DNA of 7,368 nucleotides from a bacterium (GTDB lineage Bacteria; JAMCPX01): positions 1 to 7,368 of the forward strand of contig JAJYYW010000065.1 in the NCBI GenBank assembly GCA_021800575.1, in the 5' to 3' direction. The translations under genes and the position numbers were made by a program. Numbering within the stretch: the stretch's first letter is position 1; each line of letters opens with the position of its first letter. Shown here one piece after another: positions 6,121 through 7,368 of this stretch. The notes under the pieces were generated by a model. That model was not told where the DNA came from and did no database searches. It was given only the letters and a program-made list of their open reading frames with translations.

Positions 6121-7368
6121 CTACTCTTCAAAAACCCGGACGCCGGGGATAGAACTTCCGATCAGGGTACTGAAAAGATTGACACGGTTCAACTGGTTGG
6201 AGCCCTCGTAGATCTGCAGGAGTTTGGAATCCCGAAGGAACTTCTCGGCGCCGCGCTCGTGCCTCAGCCCTGCCTGCCCCATCAACTCGAGGGCCATCTG
6301 ACTGTTCTTCACGCCCATGTCCGTCCCCACGATCTTTGCCAGTGACGCCCACCCGGAACAGCGGTGCTGCACTTCCACGGACTGGCTGTCCACAAACAAC
6401 TTCCGGAAGATGTCCGGCATGATCTTCAGATTCAGGAGCGGGCTTATCAGATGATCGAAAATAAATTTCGGTGCGTACTTCTGGTAGTAATAAACGGGTT
6501 TTCGCTGGAGAATGTTGTAGATCCCGCCGGGTAGTCCGTTGGCGTAGTTCGCCTCCGTATAGCTGAGCCTGCCGATGACCACGTTCTTGTACATCTCGGC
6601 AAGCATTGCCTGGGCCCATTCGTGATTGATGAGCAGCTTGCCCTCGACCTCGGTCTCGCCGGCAAACTTCAGGGCGGTTTCATAGGCACCTCTCGCAACA
6701 CCCGTACCGAACGCGCCGACTGCCGGTCTCGTGATTTCGACCACAAAATGAATGTACTGCTCGATCAGGTCCGCACGGGAGCGGCCCCCGGAGCCCTGGA
6801 TCGTCCGGGAATCTCTCAGAACGTATTCATCGGGTATGAAGCAATCTTCGAAGATCAACTCGCTCGCCGGACACGCACGCTGACCCATCTTGTCCTCGTG
6901 CTTGCCGAAACTGAACCCCTTGGTGCCGGTCCTGACCGCAAACGTTATGGTGTTCTCCGAGGGCTTCTTCAGGTCCGTGTATGCGATCAAACAGCACCAC
7001 GTGGACAGGTGCCCCATGGAAATGAAGATCTTGCTGCCGTTCACGATATACCCGCCCTCGACCTTCTTCGCAGAGCAGTTCAGCCGTGCGCGGTCGATCA
7101 GTGCGTTTTCTTCAACGTCCGTGCCTGCGTTGGGCTCGGTGATGGCCAGGGAGATAATGCAGGGGTTGCCGGTCTTCTCGCCCTCGGCCACTTCCCGGAA
7201 TATCTTATTGGCAAGGGACACGTTCCATGAAGCAAGGATACCCGCCACTCCCAGATAGTGGACAAAGGCCACGTTGGCGATGCCGACGTCAACCGAGGAC
7301 AGCTCCTCGACCACAAAGGCGCTTGCGAGCATGTTCACCCCCTGTCCGCCGAACAGCCTCGGGATAAA
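6121..7368 (-). CDS. Acyl-CoA dehydrogenase A, long form with insertion (5' end outside window)
   Basis: 415 residues are visible and the frame is open to the right edge. The visible protein begins FIPRLFGGQG, equivalent to the family's IPEEYGGxG at about residue 60, so roughly 60-70 residues are missing and the GTG at 7338 is not the true start. It is an FAD enzyme forming the alpha,beta double bond of an acyl-CoA and passing electrons to ETF. Visible residues (numbered from the edge): signature ITEPNAGTD (76-84); KMGQRACPASELIFEDCFIP (160-179), the conserved beta-domain end; and QIYEGSNQLNR (385-395) with catalytic Glu 388. Between about 275 and 340 the protein carries some 50 extra residues compared with ordinary members, rich in Tyr, Phe, Ile and Lys (for example PVYYYQKYAPKFIFDHLISP). 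This insertion could be an interface or a membrane-touching segment (inference). It is followed by dehydrogenase B after 11 nt and is the likely catalytic member of the pair. Family assignment is certain. Confidence 0.93.
   Translation of the reverse strand, partial: FIPRLFGGQGVNMLASAFVVEELSSVDVGIANVAFVHYLGVAGILASWNVSLANKIFREVAEGEKTGNPCIISLAITEPNAGTDVEENALIDRARLNCSAKKVEGGYIVNGSKIFISMGHLSTWCCLIAYTDLKKPSENTITFAVRTGTKGFSFGKHEDKMGQRACPASELIFEDCFIPDEYVLRDSRTIQGSGGRSRADLIEQYIHFVVEITRPAVGAFGTGVARGAYETALKFAGETEVEGKLLINHEWAQAMLAEMYKNVVIGRLSYTEANYANGLPGGIYNILQRKPVYYYQKYAPKFIFDHLISPLLNLKIMPDIFRKLFVDSQSVEVQHRCSGWASLAKIVGTDMGVKNSQMALELMGQAGLRHERGAEKFLRDSKLLQIYEGSNQLNRVNLFSTLIGSSIPGVRVFEE

Noticed and set aside
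5162..6211. Long plus-strand open frame (349 codons) antisense to dehydrogenase B
   Set aside because: It is a shadow of the dehydrogenase frame and runs over the coupled junction with dehydrogenase A; no plausible product.
6121..7338. Dehydrogenase A starting at GTG 7338
   Set aside because: The frame continues to the window edge with conserved family sequence (IPRLFGGQG), so the gene is cut by the edge and 7338 is internal.

Overview
The window reads as one minus-strand gene block from an anaerobic, fairly GC-rich bacterium. It encodes acyl-CoA catabolism enzymes plus a flavin/iron-sulfur electron-transfer pair. The gene mix (two acyl-CoA dehydrogenases, an SCP2-type thiolase, a CaiC/FATP-like acyl-CoA ligase, a 2[4Fe-4S] ferredoxin and a nitroreductase-fold flavoprotein), together with a palindromic C/G-rich dispersed repeat, resembles Desulfobacterota (former Deltaproteobacteria, e.g. 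Syntrophales or Desulfobacterales). That placement is inference from gene content; no rRNA or marker gene is present.

Layout in the direction of transcription (right to left): acyl-CoA dehydrogenase A (7368-6121, 5' end outside the window); 11-nt gap; acyl-CoA dehydrogenase-like protein B (6109-4985); a 213-nt gap holding a roughly 100-nt inverted repeat; nitroreductase (4771-4025); 10-nt gap; ferredoxin (4014-3691); 11-nt gap; thiolase (3679-2285); 18-nt gap; acyl-CoA ligase (2266-560). A 173-nt spacer with a good sigma70-type promoter follows, then the 5' part of a lipoprotein gene (386 to beyond position 1). At three of the four close junctions the downstream Shine-Dalgarno sequence overlaps or directly abuts the upstream stop codon, which suggests two translationally coupled groups (dehydrogenases A and B; nitroreductase through ligase) separated by the repeat.

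Functionally, the ligase would activate a carboxylic acid to its CoA thioester, a dehydrogenase would introduce a double bond, and the thiolase would cleave a 3-ketoacyl-CoA. No enoyl-CoA hydratase, 3-hydroxyacyl-CoA dehydrogenase or ETF lies in the window, so the pathway is incomplete here. The substrate cannot be read from the sequence.

The most interesting observation is the dehydrogenase pair. A keeps the flavin/substrate signature and the catalytic Glu but carries an insertion of about 50 residues. B, coupled to it, lacks both the signature and the Glu, with Leu at that site and an Asp at the alternative base position. This suggests a heteromeric enzyme in the manner of the mycobacterial FadE28-FadE29 type, or a B subunit with altered chemistry. 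Other points to check are the thiolase (one catalytic Cys, HDAT instead of HDCF, basic insertion) and the separately encoded ferredoxin-nitroreductase module inside a beta-oxidation-type cluster.
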